This document shows, piece by piece, positions 8,678 through 17,613 of a stretch of 40,750 bases of DNA. This stretch comes from Marinisporobacter balticus (GTDB lineage Bacteria > Bacillota > Clostridia > Peptostreptococcales > Thermotaleaceae). The stretch lies in the NCBI RefSeq assembly GCF_004345705.1, contig NZ_SLWV01000032.1, forward strand, positions 1 to 40,750. Direction: 5' to 3'. The translations under genes and the position numbers were made by a program. The notes below the pieces were generated by a model that ran no database searches, was not told where the DNA came from, and was given only the letters and a program-made list of their open reading frames with translations. Position 1 is the stretch's first letter; the number at the start of each line of letters is the position of its first letter.

Positions 8678-9595
8678 TTATTTCAATTTTGGATCAAGTG
8701 CATCTCTTAAACCATCCCCTATAAGATTTAATGACAGTACTGTTAATACAATCGCAAGTCCTGGGAACATAACGATATGCATACTGTCTCGCATATAATT
8801 ACGCCCTCCTGCTAACATGCTTCCCCATTCTGGTGTAGGAGGTGCAACACCAAGTCCTATAAAGCTTAATGATGCTGTAGCCATAATCGCCGTTGCAACC
8901 TTTAATGTTGCATAAACAATAATAGGTGCCATTGAATTTGGTAAAACATGCTTTAATATAATCGTATGATCTCTTGCCCCAATCGCTTTTGCTGCTTCAA
9001 TAAACTCTTGATCCTTAACACTAAGAACAGATGCTCGGACAACTCTAGCAAATCCTGGAATATTTGATATACCTACTGCAATCATTAGATTCATAATACT
9101 TGCTCCTAATGCAGCTACAATCGTTATTGCTAAAAGTATGGTTGGTATAGCCAGCAAAACATCTAAAACCCGCATAATCATATTATCAATCTTACCACCA
9201 TAATAACCTGCAATAGCACCAAGCGTTCCGCCAATCGTTAATGCAATACCCACAGATATCAACCCTACAAAAAGAGAAATTCTTGTTCCATATACAATTC
9301 TTGCAAATATATCCCGTCCAAATTCATCTGTACCAAACCAATGATCTTTATTAGGTGATTGTAGCCGATTTACAACATTCATCTTTATTGCATCTGTTTG
9401 ATAATCTGCTATATAATTTGCGAAAACCGCCATCAGTATAAATATAATAATTAGGATGATTCCAATTACTGCTGCTGGACTCTTTTTTAATCTTTTCCAA
9501 ACATCCGCTATCTGACTACGTTTTTTCGCCTTTTTCTTCAAATCCTCCTTCTTTTTCTTCAAATCAGTATTGATTACTTCTACTTTTTCACGCAT
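8678..9595 (-). CDS. oppC: Oligopeptide ABC transporter permease (OppC-like)
   Basis: This 305-residue inner-membrane permease has an unusually lysine-rich cytoplasmic N-terminus (DLKKKKEDLKKKAKKR), one N-terminal helix, the OppC periplasmic-type segment HWFGTDEFGRDIFARI, and five further helices. The EAA loop EAAKAIGARDHTIILKHVLPN near residue 200 contacts the ATPases. GAGAGGT precedes the ATG. It lies 14 bases after oppB. Family assignment to peptide/nickel permeases is firm; peptide substrate is inferred from the two peptidase genes in the same operon. Confidence 0.93.
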   Translation of the reverse strand: MREKVEVINTDLKKKKEDLKKKAKKRSQIADVWKRLKKSPAAVIGIILIIIFILMAVFANYIADYQTDAIKMNVVNRLQSPNKDHWFGTDEFGRDIFARIVYGTRISLFVGLISVGIALTIGGTLGAIAGYYGGKIDNMIMRVLDVLLAIPTILLAITIVAALGASIMNLMIAVGISNIPGFARVVRASVLSVKDQEFIEAAKAIGARDHTIILKHVLPNSMAPIIVYATLKVATAIMATASLSFIGLGVAPPTPEWGSMLAGGRNYMRDSMHIVMFPGLAIVLTVLSLNLIGDGLRDALDPKLK

Positions 9596-9609
9596 AAGTC
9601 ACAACCTCT

Positions 9610-10536
9610 CTAACTATAATTAGCTTTAATTCTTGGATCAATGTAGGCATACAATATGTCAATAATCAGATTGACAATACTAAAGGATAACGCAAATACT
9701 ATAACGCATCCAAGGACCATAGGTGTATCTTTCGTTTGTATGGATTGTACCATTAATCGTCCAATTCCAGGCCAAGCGAATACGGTTTCAGTTAATACAG
9801 CACCTCCAAGTAAAACACCGAATTCTAATCCAATTACTGTAATTGCTGGAATCAATGCATTTTTTAAAGCATGCTTTCGAATTACTACTTTTCGGCTAAC
9901 CCCTTTTGCTTTTGCTGTATTAATATAATCTTGGCGAATAACTTCAAGCATGGATGACCTTGTTGTCCTTGTAATACCTGCTGTTGAAGCGATAGCCAAA
10001 GTAAATGCTGGTAGGATTAAACTTTTCCATCCATCCATCCCTCCCGATGGAAAAAAACTAAAATTTAGAGAAAATAGAATAATCAACATTAAACCTATCC
10101 AAAAGGTTGGCATCGAAATACCTACTAGTGCTAAAATCATTCCAATATTATCAAATATTGAATATTGTCTTGTTGCAGAAATTACCCCAATAGGAATAGA
10201 TATAACTACTGATAAAAAGATGGCTATCACTGTTAATTTGAAAGTATTTGGGAATCTTGCTATAATCTCTGTTGATACATTTTTTCCAGTATCATAAGAT
10301 ATGCCCATGTCTCCACTTAAAAGTCCCTTTATATAATTTGTATATTGAAGAATAATCGGATCATTAAATCCCATTTTTTCTCTCAGTTCGATAACGGCTT
10401 CTTCCGTAGCACCATCCCCTAAAATGATCGATGCTGCATCACCAGGTGTTAGACTGATGATAAAATAGACTAAAAATGTAACACCCATCATTACTGGAAT
10501 CAGCATTAATAATCGTCTTAAAATATATTTTAACAT
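9610..10536 (-). CDS. oppB: Oligopeptide ABC transporter permease (OppB-like)
   Basis: This 308-residue membrane permease shows the typical OppB start (MLKYILRRLLMLIPVMMG), then the TPGDAASIILGDGA segment, and the EAA-type loop NTAKAKGVSRKVVIRKHALKN. The end is the characteristic DILYAYIDPRIK. I use the ATG at 10536 because GGGGGG lies just upstream and the protein then begins like other OppB proteins; an in-frame ATG at 10548 has no good ribosome binding site. A hairpin separates it from oppA, so its expression may be lower than that of the binding protein. Confidence 0.93.
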   Translation of the reverse strand: MLKYILRRLLMLIPVMMGVTFLVYFIISLTPGDAASIILGDGATEEAVIELREKMGFNDPIILQYTNYIKGLLSGDMGISYDTGKNVSTEIIARFPNTFKLTVIAIFLSVVISIPIGVISATRQYSIFDNIGMILALVGISMPTFWIGLMLIILFSLNFSFFPSGGMDGWKSLILPAFTLAIASTAGITRTTRSSMLEVIRQDYINTAKAKGVSRKVVIRKHALKNALIPAITVIGLEFGVLLGGAVLTETVFAWPGIGRLMVQSIQTKDTPMVLGCVIVFALSFSIVNLIIDILYAYIDPRIKANYS

Positions 10537-10589
10537 ATTGCCCCCCATTTCTTACGACCATACTTATTTGCTATGATCCTTCTAATGAT

Positions 10590-10630
10590 AATGAGATAAT
10601 ATAACACTAAAAAGATTATATCATCTCATT
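10590..10630 (-). other. Intercistronic stem-loop between oppA and oppB
   Basis: A 15-base stem (10590-10604 with 10616-10630; one G-U pair when read on the minus strand) with an 11-base loop lies directly after oppA. On the minus strand no U run follows, so it is more likely an RNA-stabilising or processing hairpin than a full terminator. Such structures commonly raise binding-protein mRNA over permease mRNA. Confidence 0.6.
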
Positions 10631-10642
10631 ATTTTTTACCTT

Positions 10643-12175
10643 CTAGTAATGAATTTTTTCAATATTCCATAACCCTTGAGGACTTAACTCAACGTCCTTT
10701 AATCCTGCATTAGCACCAACAACATTATTTTTTACAAACAATGGAGCAATGGGTGCTTTATCCATAATGTATTGATGAAATTCGTTATATGTTGCAACAC
10801 GCTTATCTAAATCTAATTCACCTCTTGCTGAAAGAATGAATTTATCTACCTTTTTATCATTTGTTCTTGAGAAGTTCATTCCTCCAATACTTTCTGAATA
10901 ATAAAGAGGTGTTAGTGTTGCATCTGGATCAGGATTAGAACTCCAACCTAATACAAAGGATTGATGTTCTCCTTTCATAAGCTTATCAATATAAGTGCCC
11001 CATTCAAACATTTCTATATTCGCTTGAATTCCAACTTCTAATAGATTTGCTTGAATCACCTCTGCAATTCTCTTTCTTTCATCTCCAGAAGCCCAAAGGG
11101 ATATCTCAAGACCATCTTTATATCCAACTGCTGCTAATAATTCTTTTGCTTTAGCAGGATCATAAGCATAATTTGATTCTTTATATCCTAATATCGTAGG
11201 TGCCAAAACAGATTTTGCTTCTATCCCTGCGCCATTAACGGCAACAGTCATAATCGCTTGCTTATCAATTGCATAATTCATTGCTTGTCTTACAAGCTGA
11301 TTGTCAAACGGTGCTTTCTCATTATTCATTCCAAAATAATTTATTGTTGTAGATGGTTTTGTATATAATGCTAGCTTTTCATTTTCTTCTACTTTACTCA
11401 TATCAATAGTTTGAAGTTCCTCAACAATATCTACCTCTCCAGTTTCAAGAGCGATCGTTCTACTTGTTCCTTCTGGAATCACTCTAAAAGTAATAGTCTC
11501 CATTTGACCCATGTTGTCTGCATCGAAATATGCTTCATTTTTCTTTAAAACCACTTTGTCTCCTGAAGCCCACTCAACAAAAGTATATGGCCCTGAACCA
11601 ATAGTCTTTGCAAAGTTATCACCTGATTCAACATAAGCTTGAGGCAAAATAGATGCACCCGCATGCACTAATGTATATAAGAATGGTGCAAATGCACTCT
11701 TTGTTTTAATTTTCACTGTATAATTATCAACGACTTCAATACTTTCTACTCCACTTAATACATGTTGTACTTTAGGTTGAGTTAACGATCTTTCTAAACT
11801 AAATTTCACATCATTCGCAGTCATTTCAGTACCATCATGAAATTTAACCCCTTCTTTAATCTTAATAACCCACTCTGTATCTGAAGGTTGACTCCACTTC
11901 TCAGCTAAATCTGGAACAACCTTAAAATCAGTATTTAATTTAAATAATTTGTTAAATAGTAAGCAGGATACTCTTTCTGATTTCGTATCATTATGACCTT
12001 GTGGATCCAAAGATGCAATATCTGCACTTGATGCAATCGTTAAGTCCTTTTTCATAATCACGTCTCCACTTGATGCCTCTTTTTCTCCTTGTTTTTCAGG
12101 TTTACTTGAACATCCAATCATTGACCCCATTAATAACATGACAATCATAAATAATGACAATATTCTTTTTGACAT
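10643..12175 (-). CDS. oppA: Peptide ABC transporter substrate-binding lipoprotein (OppA/DppA-like)
   Basis: This roughly 510-residue extracellular lipoprotein of the SBP_bac_5 family delivers peptides to OppBCDF. The signal peptide MSKRILSLFMIVMLLMG ends in a lipobox (SMIGC) whose cysteine would be lipidated. Family landmarks follow: IASSADIASLDPQGHNDT, WVIKIKEGVKFHDGTEMTA, the ALETGEVDIVEEL segment and the QAMNYAIDKQAI segment. The start is ATG 12175 because AAAGGAGAG lies six bases upstream; the in-frame ATG at 12196 would add seven residues before the signal peptide and lacks a binding site. It sits between the peptidases and the permeases, flanked by stem-loops. Confidence 0.95.
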   Translation of the reverse strand: MSKRILSLFMIVMLLMGSMIGCSSKPEKQGEKEASSGDVIMKKDLTIASSADIASLDPQGHNDTKSERVSCLLFNKLFKLNTDFKVVPDLAEKWSQPSDTEWVIKIKEGVKFHDGTEMTANDVKFSLERSLTQPKVQHVLSGVESIEVVDNYTVKIKTKSAFAPFLYTLVHAGASILPQAYVESGDNFAKTIGSGPYTFVEWASGDKVVLKKNEAYFDADNMGQMETITFRVIPEGTSRTIALETGEVDIVEELQTIDMSKVEENEKLALYTKPSTTINYFGMNNEKAPFDNQLVRQAMNYAIDKQAIMTVAVNGAGIEAKSVLAPTILGYKESNYAYDPAKAKELLAAVGYKDGLEISLWASGDERKRIAEVIQANLLEVGIQANIEMFEWGTYIDKLMKGEHQSFVLGWSSNPDPDATLTPLYYSESIGGMNFSRTNDKKVDKFILSARGELDLDKRVATYNEFHQYIMDKAPIAPLFVKNNVVGANAGLKDVELSPQGLWNIEKIHY

Positions 12176-12201
12176 ATTTTTCTCTCCTTTTCTCATTTTA
12201 T

Positions 12202-12222
12202 ATTAAAGGTTTCCCCTTTAAT
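12202..12222 (-). other. Stem-loop between M20 peptidase gene and oppA
   Basis: A perfect 8-base stem, ATTAAAGG with CCTTTAAT, around a five-base loop lies just downstream of the M20 peptidase stop and upstream of the oppA ribosome binding site. There is no T run, so processing or mRNA stability is more likely than termination. Confidence 0.5.
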
Positions 12223-12226
12223 CACA

Positions 12227-13294
12227 TTATTGAAATTGTTTTGCATATTCTACTAAAATATTTTCTAAATTTAAAACGGATGACATTGTTACATATTCTG
12301 AATCTCCATGCCAATGTTCACCAATCGGTCCAAATTCTATAGCTGGTACACCTATACTCGTAAAAAATCTAGCATCCGATGAACCATGTTGTCCTGATGT
12401 TTTCACCTGATCTATTCCTGTAACTTCTTTTATTACCTTCATTAAATTTTTAAGATCTTCACATTCTACTGAAACATTTATGCCTGGTTCTATAACCTTA
12501 ACAATGACTTCACCCTCTACTACTTCTTCTATATCTTTTACAATTTTTTCTGGATCAATATGCGGGACATATCGAATGTCTAATCCCATAAAACTATGGT
12601 CTGGCACCCTGTTGTAAATATCTCCTCCTTTGATTAGCGCAAGATTAATTGAAGTTTTTTCATAAAATTCAGACCCTATTCTTAAAATTGGTAATTTTTC
12701 AATTTTCTCATAATTCCTCATAGATTTGAGTATAGCATTTTCCCCTTCCCAAGGTCGGCTTCCATGCGCCGAAAAACCATTGGTCACTATATCTAGTCTC
12801 ATAATCCCTTTTGCTTGAATAGAAAGGGTCATATTGGTTGGTTCTGTACAAATCACAAAATCTCCAATGTACCCTTTCTCCACTAAATACCTTGTACAAT
12901 GAAAGCCCCCTATTTCTTCATCCGTAACGAGTTGTAACATTACTTTACAGTTTAATGGTTCCTTTTTTAACCGAATCATCGCCTGTACAATCGCAACTAC
13001 CCCTCCTTTCATATCAGCACTACCGCGCCCATAAAATCTATCTCCATCTATATAAGGCTTAAACTGTTCTTCTTTTCCGGATACAACATCTAAATGACCA
13101 TTTAACACCAATGTTTTACTTCCTTCTCCAATGGTTGAAACATAACTTTTATAACCTTTATACTCTAAAATTTTTCCATGTATCCCATTATTTTTTAAAT
13201 ACGCTGCCAAATAATCAATTACTTCATTGGCTTTTTCAATCGTTGAAGAATCGATTTCTACTAGTTCCTTTAATAAGCTAATGGATTCCATCAT
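12227..13294 (-). CDS. M20-family metallopeptidase/deacylase (ArgE/DapE type)
   Basis: This 355-residue zinc-dependent hydrolase is of the M20 family. Metal-binding landmarks are GHLDVV near residue 80, GRGSADMKGG near 100, the catalytic TDEEIGG, CTEPT, and a C-terminal histidine in SGQHGSSDARFF. Family members cleave short peptides or N-acyl amino acids; the exact substrate is unknown. In this operon it probably finishes the breakdown of imported peptides. Two adjacent ATG codons (13294, 13291) follow GGGGAG; the second has better spacing. The upstream S9 gene stops one base before the first ATG, so the two are translationally coupled. Confidence 0.9.
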   Translation of the reverse strand: MMESISLLKELVEIDSSTIEKANEVIDYLAAYLKNNGIHGKILEYKGYKSYVSTIGEGSKTLVLNGHLDVVSGKEEQFKPYIDGDRFYGRGSADMKGGVVAIVQAMIRLKKEPLNCKVMLQLVTDEEIGGFHCTRYLVEKGYIGDFVICTEPTNMTLSIQAKGIMRLDIVTNGFSAHGSRPWEGENAILKSMRNYEKIEKLPILRIGSEFYEKTSINLALIKGGDIYNRVPDHSFMGLDIRYVPHIDPEKIVKDIEEVVEGEVIVKVIEPGINVSVECEDLKNLMKVIKEVTGIDQVKTSGQHGSSDARFFTSIGVPAIEFGPIGEHWHGDSEYVTMSSVLNLENILVEYAKQFQ

Positions 13295-13295
13295 T

Positions 13296-15191
13296 TTACT
13301 CCCCTTTTAAAAATATTTCAAACCATTCAAGTAATTCTGTATATCTTTTAAATCTGCTACTTGGTTTTCCATTTACTGTAAAGCTATGAGATTCCCCTTC
13401 ATACAAACTGAATTTCGTCTCAATGCCATGATATAAAAGAGCATTATACATGTTCAACGATTCTGTGTAATGACACCTAATATCATTTCTACCATGTGCA
13501 AATAGTGTTGGTGTCTTAACTACATTCGCCATATTTAAAGGTGAAGCTTGATCATACATTTGTTGATTCGTCCATGGTGTATCTTTGTTGCCCATATATT
13601 CAAAAGTATACTGGAAACCAATATCTGATGATAAAAACGCTGTCATTATATTACTAATTCCACGTTCCGAAACAGCCGCCTTAAACCTAGATGTTCTTGT
13701 TATGATTAAATTCGTCATATAACCACCATATGACCCTCCCGTTACACCAAGTCTTTTTTCATCTATTTGAGGGTACTTTTCTAAAACATTATCCACAAAA
13801 TCCATTAAATCTTTATAAGCATATTCTCCAAATACACCTCGAATATTAGAAAATTCATTGCCTCTTCCATCACTTCCTCTTGGATTACAATACATAACAT
13901 AATAACCTTGTGAAGCTAAAATTTGCATATCATAAGCAAAAACATCTGTATATATTGTTTTGGGTCCTCCATGAATCATTAAAATTGAAGGATACTTTTT
14001 CCCTTTTATCAAATCTATAGGTGGGATTACCCAACCATCTATACTTCCCTTTACATAGACAGGACTAGAAATATTTTTTCCCTTTAACCACTCATTATAG
14101 CTTGACAATTTCTTGAGTTTTCCTCTTTGTAGCCAATATAGTTCGTGAAGATTATTCTCATCCAAACCAGCTATCAATATTCCTTCCTCGAAAACTTGAT
14201 AACTGTCTATTGTTCTCAAGCTACTATCTAGTACAAATTCTTTACCGTCACAGTCAATACCTCTTAAGGTATCTTTAAAACGGTCAACGGTTACATAGTA
14301 AAATACTCCGTTTCTAATACGTACAGGACAACCTACTTGATACCTACTATCTGTCAGAACCCCTGGTCTTTCATTGCTCTGATCCTTATATTTTGTCAGT
14401 AAATGACATGCTTTTTTATCTCTAACAATCATATAATGGTCTTGATTATCGTTTCTGCTATACTTTCTTAAGTCTATCCCCATAAAAATCATGTGGTTAT
14501 TTGAAACACTCCCTATATAGCCAATCCTATAATGATGATCAGTCCATTTTAATGTTAAATGATCATTAATCTCATATGTGTATACATCTGTAGCTACAGT
14601 TTTAATGCTTTGAATTTTATAAGCAGTATACATGATCCGTTTATATTTTAGATCAAAATAAACTTGATCTATATCTAACTCTAATTTGTTTAATAAAACA
14701 ATTTCTTTCCCTTCTAAGTCACATTTAAAAAGATATGTCACTTTCTTTTCTACATTATTTAAATACTTTGGAAGCCTATAGTCATATATGCCTTCCCCTA
14801 CAATTCCTTTTGGCAGCTTTTCTAAACTAGCCGTAAAATATAATAAATCTCCAATAATACACATCTCTTTTACTTCCAAAGGTAATACATTCATCAATTG
14901 AAGATCCTTCGTTTTCAAATGATAAGTATATAGCTCTGATTGACCTTCTTTTATTTTTTTAAAAATAATCTGTTCATAACAAATGTAAAAATCATCTGGT
15001 ATCCACTCTAGGTCAATTTTATAAATCTGAAAAGTATCTAAATCAATTTTATAAAGTTCTTTATCATATACATCTGTCTCAATATTTGGTTTATTATAAA
15101 AAAACAAACTATAAGTTTCTTCTCCATTCGTCTTAAGATTTGTCAATACACGATTATTCAAAAAATCATCTACCCTAATTTTTGCTTTCAT
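13296..15191 (-). CDS. S9-family prolyl oligopeptidase/acylaminoacyl peptidase
   Basis: This 631-residue serine peptidase has an N-terminal beta-propeller-like half (roughly residues 1-370), which restricts access to small peptides, and a C-terminal alpha/beta hydrolase. The oxyanion segment is SILMIHGGP, nucleophile elbow GGSYGGYM, catalytic Asp in FAHGRNDIRC and His in EGESHSF. No signal peptide is evident, so it is cytosolic. It is the first gene of the peptide operon, with GAGGTGA before the ATG and a sigma-54 promoter only about 25 bases upstream of the start. Confidence 0.92.
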   Translation of the reverse strand: MKAKIRVDDFLNNRVLTNLKTNGEETYSLFFYNKPNIETDVYDKELYKIDLDTFQIYKIDLEWIPDDFYICYEQIIFKKIKEGQSELYTYHLKTKDLQLMNVLPLEVKEMCIIGDLLYFTASLEKLPKGIVGEGIYDYRLPKYLNNVEKKVTYLFKCDLEGKEIVLLNKLELDIDQVYFDLKYKRIMYTAYKIQSIKTVATDVYTYEINDHLTLKWTDHHYRIGYIGSVSNNHMIFMGIDLRKYSRNDNQDHYMIVRDKKACHLLTKYKDQSNERPGVLTDSRYQVGCPVRIRNGVFYYVTVDRFKDTLRGIDCDGKEFVLDSSLRTIDSYQVFEEGILIAGLDENNLHELYWLQRGKLKKLSSYNEWLKGKNISSPVYVKGSIDGWVIPPIDLIKGKKYPSILMIHGGPKTIYTDVFAYDMQILASQGYYVMYCNPRGSDGRGNEFSNIRGVFGEYAYKDLMDFVDNVLEKYPQIDEKRLGVTGGSYGGYMTNLIITRTSRFKAAVSERGISNIMTAFLSSDIGFQYTFEYMGNKDTPWTNQQMYDQASPLNMANVVKTPTLFAHGRNDIRCHYTESLNMYNALLYHGIETKFSLYEGESHSFTVNGKPSSRFKRYTELLEWFEIFLKGE

Positions 15192-15215
15192 TTCGTCACC
15201 TCAAGAATATATAAA

Positions 15216-15230
15216 GCAAATACTGTGCCA
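15216..15230 (-). promoter_or_regulatory. Sigma-54 (-24/-12) promoter of the peptidase-opp operon
   Basis: On the minus strand the sequence reads TGGCACAGTATTTGC. This is the full sigma-54 consensus, with GG and GC elements separated by exactly ten bases. The predicted start near 15204 would give a very short leader beginning at the ribosome binding site (15196-15202). The divergent sigma-54 activator gene starts about 90 bases away. Confidence 0.9.
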
Positions 15231-15263
15231 TGTATTAATATTTCATATATTTTTTCTATTTTT

Positions 15264-15292
15264 TTGAAACTAGCACCTAATTAGTATAAAAT
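15264..15292 (+). promoter_or_regulatory. Probable sigma-A promoter of the sigma-54 activator gene
   Basis: TTGAAA (15264-15269), a 17-base spacer and TAAAAT (15287-15292) point toward the regulator gene. Pattern seen by eye. Confidence 0.55.
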
Positions 15293-15320
15293 ATATCATA
15301 TAACGCTAGGAGGAATTAAA

Positions 15321-17402
15321 ATGAAATCAATTGCGATCGTATCTGATTCTGCATTTAAAAATAATCGCGTCAACCCTGTAGGAAAGATATTGTCTAAAAA
15401 TATTCGAGATGTGTTTGGTTCTAATGTTCATATCAATAACTATTATATTGATCAATTAACGGATCACGACATTATTAAAGAGAATTTAATTTTAGTGATG
15501 GCCTCAAGTCGCGCAAATATGATAAAAGATTATGTAGAAAATCCTTCAAATATCATAGTCGTTAAAAGAACATTTCTAAAGAGCGGAGTTTATCCTCTTT
15601 TCTCGATCCCAAAGGACACAGATGTTCTTGTAGTAAATGATGACATAGAGACGGTCCTTGAATCCGTATCTTCTTTATACCACATTGGGGTCAATCATGT
15701 GAATCTCGTTCCTTTTGAAAAAGGAAAAAGTTATACCTATATTCATACTGCAATTTCTCCTTCAGAACTAGAACTCATTCCTAATTATATTGAGAATAAA
15801 ATTGATGTAGGTTCAAGGGTTATTGATATTTCAACAATTCTATTTATTATAAAAACCCTAAAAATTCAAGATAAAGAAACCCAAATGAACTTCTATGATT
15901 ACTACCAGAAAATATTTAGTCCTAATGATAGTATAGAAGATAACTACAATAACTTATTGGTTAGAACAGAAGAACTAGATTTTCTTCTTGATCTATCCCA
16001 TGACGGTATTTTATTAACAGATCAGAAGGGGAAAATCCTCATCCATAATAAACGTTTTCGAGAAATATTAGATATAACAAAGAATCAAATTGATAAACAC
16101 TTACATAACATTTTACCTGAGTTGAATTTTAAACAATATTATCACCATAAAACAATAGATGATTTAATTCATTATCACAATAAATACATCAACGTTGTGA
16201 AAAAAGAGATCATTCATTATAACAAAGATATTAAAATGTATTTTAGCTTTCAAGAAGTTACTTATATCAAAAAACTTGAACAGAATCTAACGCATAAACT
16301 TAGACAAAAGGGACATGTTGCAAAATATACCTTTACTGATATCGTTAGTCAATCTAAAACCATCAGTACAATCATTGAAAAGAGCAAAAAAATTGCTCAA
16401 TCAGATTTAACCGTATTGATCACAGGAGAAAGTGGTACAGGAAAAGAAGTTCTAGCACAAGCTTTGCATAACGTCTCTAAAAGGAAAAATCAACCTTTTA
16501 TTGCCATTAATGCAGCTGCGATTCCTGAAAACTTGTTAGAAAGCGAGTTATTTGGCTATGCTAAAGGTTCTTTTACGGGAGCTTTAAAAGATGGTAAGAA
16601 AGGGATTTTTGAAATGGCAAGCACTGGCACAATCTTTTTAGATGAAATTGGTGATATGCCAAATCATCTACAATCTAAACTTTTAAGGGTATTGCAGGAA
16701 AAACAAATAACCCCTATTGGTGCTGATCATATTATTGATATTGATGTAAGAATCATCGCAGCAACCCATAAAAACCCCATAGAAATGGTAGAAACCGGTA
16801 GCTTCCGTAGAGACCTATTCTATAGGCTTAACATTTTTCCGCTAGAGTTACCACCCTTAAGAAAACGAAAAGAAGACATCTTACTTTTATTAAATCACTT
16901 TACCAATTATAAATACAATTTTAGCGATGCATGTATTGAAATTTTACAAGCTTATAATTGGCCTGGAAATATAAGAGAACTCAGCAATGTTGCTCATTAC
17001 ATTAAAACTTTAGATGAAGGACCGTTACTAACTCCTTATGCGTTACCAAACTACATTATTCCAGCCTTATCTATACAAAAGCCTGTGTTTGATTCTAAAG
17101 AACAAATTACTATACCCTTCAAAAAAGAATATATTTGTCTTGAAGAAAAAACCAATCTAAAAATCAGCATATCTGTACTTCAAGCAATAAAATTATTGAA
17201 CGAAATTAATAAGACCTCAGGGAGAAAACATCTTCTTGAATTACTAAAAAAATCTGCTTTAGCACTACAAGAAAGTGAACTCAGAAGAATTATAAAGCAC
17301 TTGGATGCTATGGATCTCATTATTATAAAAAAAGGAAGAACTGGTAACTTTATTACAGAAAAGGGCCTTCAGTTTTTAACAATTTATCAACAAAATAGCT
17401 AA
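15321..17402 (+). CDS. Sigma-54-dependent transcriptional activator with PAS domain
   Basis: This 693-residue enhancer-binding protein activates sigma-54 promoters. Residues 1-190 form an alternating beta/alpha domain, loosely like the PrpR N-terminal sensor, that I cannot name with confidence. A PAS domain follows (LLDLSHDGILLTDQKGKIL, about 218-325). The AAA+ domain has Walker A GESGTGKE near 369, the sigma-54 contact loop as GSFTGA (usual form GAFTGA) near 415, and Walker B TIFLDEIGD near 438. The C-terminal 80 residues look like a winged helix (ELRRIIKHLDAMDLIIIKKG) rather than the usual Fis-type HTH. GGAGG precedes ATG 15321. Divergent placement from the sigma-54 promoter makes the peptide operon its likely target. 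Confidence 0.9.
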   Translation: MKSIAIVSDSAFKNNRVNPVGKILSKNIRDVFGSNVHINNYYIDQLTDHDIIKENLILVMASSRANMIKDYVENPSNIIVVKRTFLKSGVYPLFSIPKDTDVLVVNDDIETVLESVSSLYHIGVNHVNLVPFEKGKSYTYIHTAISPSELELIPNYIENKIDVGSRVIDISTILFIIKTLKIQDKETQMNFYDYYQKIFSPNDSIEDNYNNLLVRTEELDFLLDLSHDGILLTDQKGKILIHNKRFREILDITKNQIDKHLHNILPELNFKQYYHHKTIDDLIHYHNKYINVVKKEIIHYNKDIKMYFSFQEVTYIKKLEQNLTHKLRQKGHVAKYTFTDIVSQSKTISTIIEKSKKIAQSDLTVLITGESGTGKEVLAQALHNVSKRKNQPFIAINAAAIPENLLESELFGYAKGSFTGALKDGKKGIFEMASTGTIFLDEIGDMPNHLQSKLLRVLQEKQITPIGADHIIDIDVRIIAATHKNPIEMVETGSFRRDLFYRLNIFPLELPPLRKRKEDILLLLNHFTNYKYNFSDACIEILQAYNWPGNIRELSNVAHYIKTLDEGPLLTPYALPNYIIPALSIQKPVFDSKEQITIPFKKEYICLEEKTNLKISISVLQAIKLLNEINKTSGRKHLLELLKKSALALQESELRRIIKHLDAMDLIIIKKGRTGNFITEKGLQFLTIYQQNS

Positions 17403-17546
17403 ATCATCCTTTAATAAGATTATAAACAAGTTCTTAAACAGGTATGATTTTCCTATATATTACCCTTTTTTTAGCCTCTATCAAATTTTCATTTTTGGGT
17501 TACATCCTACTATCTTAACCAAATGTTTTGTATAAGCCACTCCCAT

Positions 17547-17585
17547 AAAATAAAGGACAATCTATTAATGATTGTCCTTTATTTT
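17547..17585. terminator. Bidirectional terminator between activator and M3 peptidase genes
   Basis: A perfect 16-base stem (17547-17562 with 17570-17585; core AAAGGACAATC/GATTGTCCTTT) with a seven-base loop and A/T-rich flanks lies between two convergent genes. Confidence 0.85.
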
Positions 17586-17613
17586 ATAGGTTTATTCACT
17601 TTCTTCTTTAACG

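Noticed and set aside
9950..10297. 115-codon plus-strand open frame
   Set aside because: Shadow of oppB on the other strand, with no binding site.
12154..12342. Small plus-strand ORF between oppA and the M20 gene
   Set aside because: It runs antisense through two well-supported genes and has no ribosome binding site.
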